Below, in pieces: positions 63,062 to 64,000 of a stretch of 64,000 nucleotides of DNA. Where the stretch lies: contig CANRBC010000016.1 of assembly GCA_947628755.1 (NCBI GenBank), positions 1 to 64,000 of the forward strand, in the 5' to 3' direction. The notes beneath the pieces were generated by a model. It was not told where the DNA came from. It searched no databases and saw only the letters and a program-made list of their open reading frames with translations. The first letter of the stretch is position 1. Each line of letters opens with the position of its first letter. Origin of the DNA: an uncultured Clostridia bacterium (GTDB lineage Bacteria; Bacillota; Clostridia; Lachnospirales; CAG-274). The translations under genes and the position numbers were made by a program.

Positions 63062-64000
63062 ATGAACAGTAAAAGCAGCAGCGATCTGACAAATCACAAG
63101 AAAAAAGCAAAGAGCATGATGCCCGTTATGATGGTGATAGTTATAATCATGGGTCTTGTAGTGGGTATAGGCAGCTTTTCATTTGTATATAAATATATGA
63201 TGAGCGACTCCGAGGGCGAGATTAATACCGAACGCTTCAGCGCAAACGATATTGCGGGACAGGCAATGGCAAACCTTATGGGTTCGGATATAGACGCCGT
63301 TGTAAAGAGCGTAGACGCCAGCGCAGGCACTATTACATTCCTGAATCTTAAGAATGAGACCACTAACGCCCTTTCCGTTACGGAAAACAGCATAATGCCG
63401 CAGAATGTATCTCTTGAGAACATTACGGCAGGCGATATATATACATACGTTTTCAATAAGGATAAGGAGCTAAGCGAGCTTAAGGAATGTAAAAACGCAT
63501 GGGAATTTGCCGATTACGGCATTACCATAAACAAGACCGCCCAGCTTATTAAATTTACAGGCGAGGCAAAGGAACACGCCGACAGGACATATAAATACGT
63601 AGAGGGTATCACAACGGCAAAGCGCTATAACGAAATAATACCCTTTGAGCAGCTCAGTCCTCTCGACCTTGTAAAGGTAAGAGGCTATGACAACGGCAAG
63701 ATAAACAAAATATATTCCATAGAGGTGCAGAAGGGTCACGGTCAGCTCCAGCTGCGCAACCTCAACTCCATAAGCTATCCCGTTGTCTATGTCAATAACG
63801 AAAAGAAAACCGTAAACAAGAGCAATCCCAATATATATCTTGCAGAGGGCACATATAATGTAAAGGTAACAGGCTCTAACTGCGACGATATTGTAAAAGA
63901 AGTAAATATAAATCCCAAAGAGCCGTATATACTGGATCTTGCAAAGGCTATGGTAAAGTCGGGCGTGCTTAATATCACCGCCAATGTTACAGACTTTAAG
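63062..64000 (+). CDS. Membrane-anchored protein with PEGA-like domain, cut by the window edge
   Basis: An open frame of 313 codons that runs off the right edge without a stop. It begins MNSKSSSDLTNHKKKAKS, then has one transmembrane helix (about residues 20-45, MMPVMMVIVIIMGLVVGIGS). A large extracytoplasmic part follows. Residues about 235-300 (VYVNNEKKTVNKSN, YLAEGTYNVKVTGSNC) look like a PEGA-type beta domain. The N-in orientation is set by the basic start. GGGAAG lies nine bases before the ATG. The family of the rest (about 60-230) is not recognised. Confidence 0.75.
   Translation, partial: MNSKSSSDLTNHKKKAKSMMPVMMVIVIIMGLVVGIGSFSFVYKYMMSDSEGEINTERFSANDIAGQAMANLMGSDIDAVVKSVDASAGTITFLNLKNETTNALSVTENSIMPQNVSLENITAGDIYTYVFNKDKELSELKECKNAWEFADYGITINKTAQLIKFTGEAKEHADRTYKYVEGITTAKRYNEIIPFEQLSPLDLVKVRGYDNGKINKIYSIEVQKGHGQLQLRNLNSISYPVVYVNNEKKTVNKSNPNIYLAEGTYNVKVTGSNCDDIVKEVNINPKEPYILDLAKAMVKSGVLNITANVTDFK

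Overview
The window comes from the chromosome of a low-GC, anaerobic, endospore-forming Firmicute, most likely class Clostridia. The sporulation signs are spoIVA with a near-consensus sigma-E promoter, a SpoVB/MurJ-type flippase and a collagen-like spore-surface-type protein. The anaerobic signs are a ferredoxin-linked NfnAB pair, a giant 2-hydroxyacyl-CoA dehydratase activase, an oxygen-sensitive type L-serine dehydratase and an NAD-linked PyrK/PyrD. Native genes use ATA for Ile and AGA/AGG for Arg heavily. I do not commit to a genus.

Layout. 0.2-5.4 kb (minus): ProX-type deacylase, prfB without the usual frameshift, secA, and a tiny Cys/Asn-rich membrane peptide. 5.5-9.6 kb (plus): overlapping operon of DMT transporter, proB, fthC, proA, sfsA. 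10.1-12.5 kb (minus): glgC-glgD. 12.9-15.2 kb (plus): TPP riboswitch, thiD, thiC. 15.3-19.8 kb (minus): pyrK-pyrD-lipoprotein, then an SLH/Big2 surface protein. 20.1-26.4 kb (minus): dehydratase activase, glycosyltransferase, collagen-like protein. 26.5 kb: tRNA-Thr. 26.7-31.7 kb: a foreign, partly decayed island with a restriction-modification cassette. 31.8-42.1 kb: cstA, pyk, HPr-like gene, spoIVA, a candidate small RNA, ligA, proS. 42.1-47.9 kb: tail-anchored protein, PepSY protein, MarR/MATE, and an HTH-membrane protein-sdaAB-sdaAA run. 48.1-51.6 kb: iscR-iscS-iscU-mnmA plus a small basic protein. 51.6-60.2 kb: flippase, typA, putP, and an ABC importer. 60.5-62.8 kb: nfnA-nfnB. A membrane-anchored PEGA-like gene runs off the right edge.

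How the genes work together. proB and proA make glutamate semialdehyde for proline, while putP imports proline and proS charges it. ThiC and ThiD make the thiamin pyrimidine under TPP control. IscR, IscS, IscU and MnmA link Fe-S assembly to tRNA thiolation. NfnAB balances ferredoxin, NADH and NADPH. The glycosyltransferase next to the collagen-like gene suggests glycosylation of a spore-surface fibre.

The less ordinary material is of four kinds. (1) A family of MITE-like composite repeats near 4.7, 9.7, 35.6, 43.4 and 57 kb, with a shared hairpin core also acting as terminator-like stems. (2) A restriction-modification island with a small XRE regulator that appears to start with CTG, a second regulator broken by a deletion, and a TAG-interrupted companion gene. 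(3) A promoter-to-terminator candidate small RNA with a C-rich loop at 38.37-38.49 kb. (4) A run of five consecutive hairpins at 60.3-60.5 kb.
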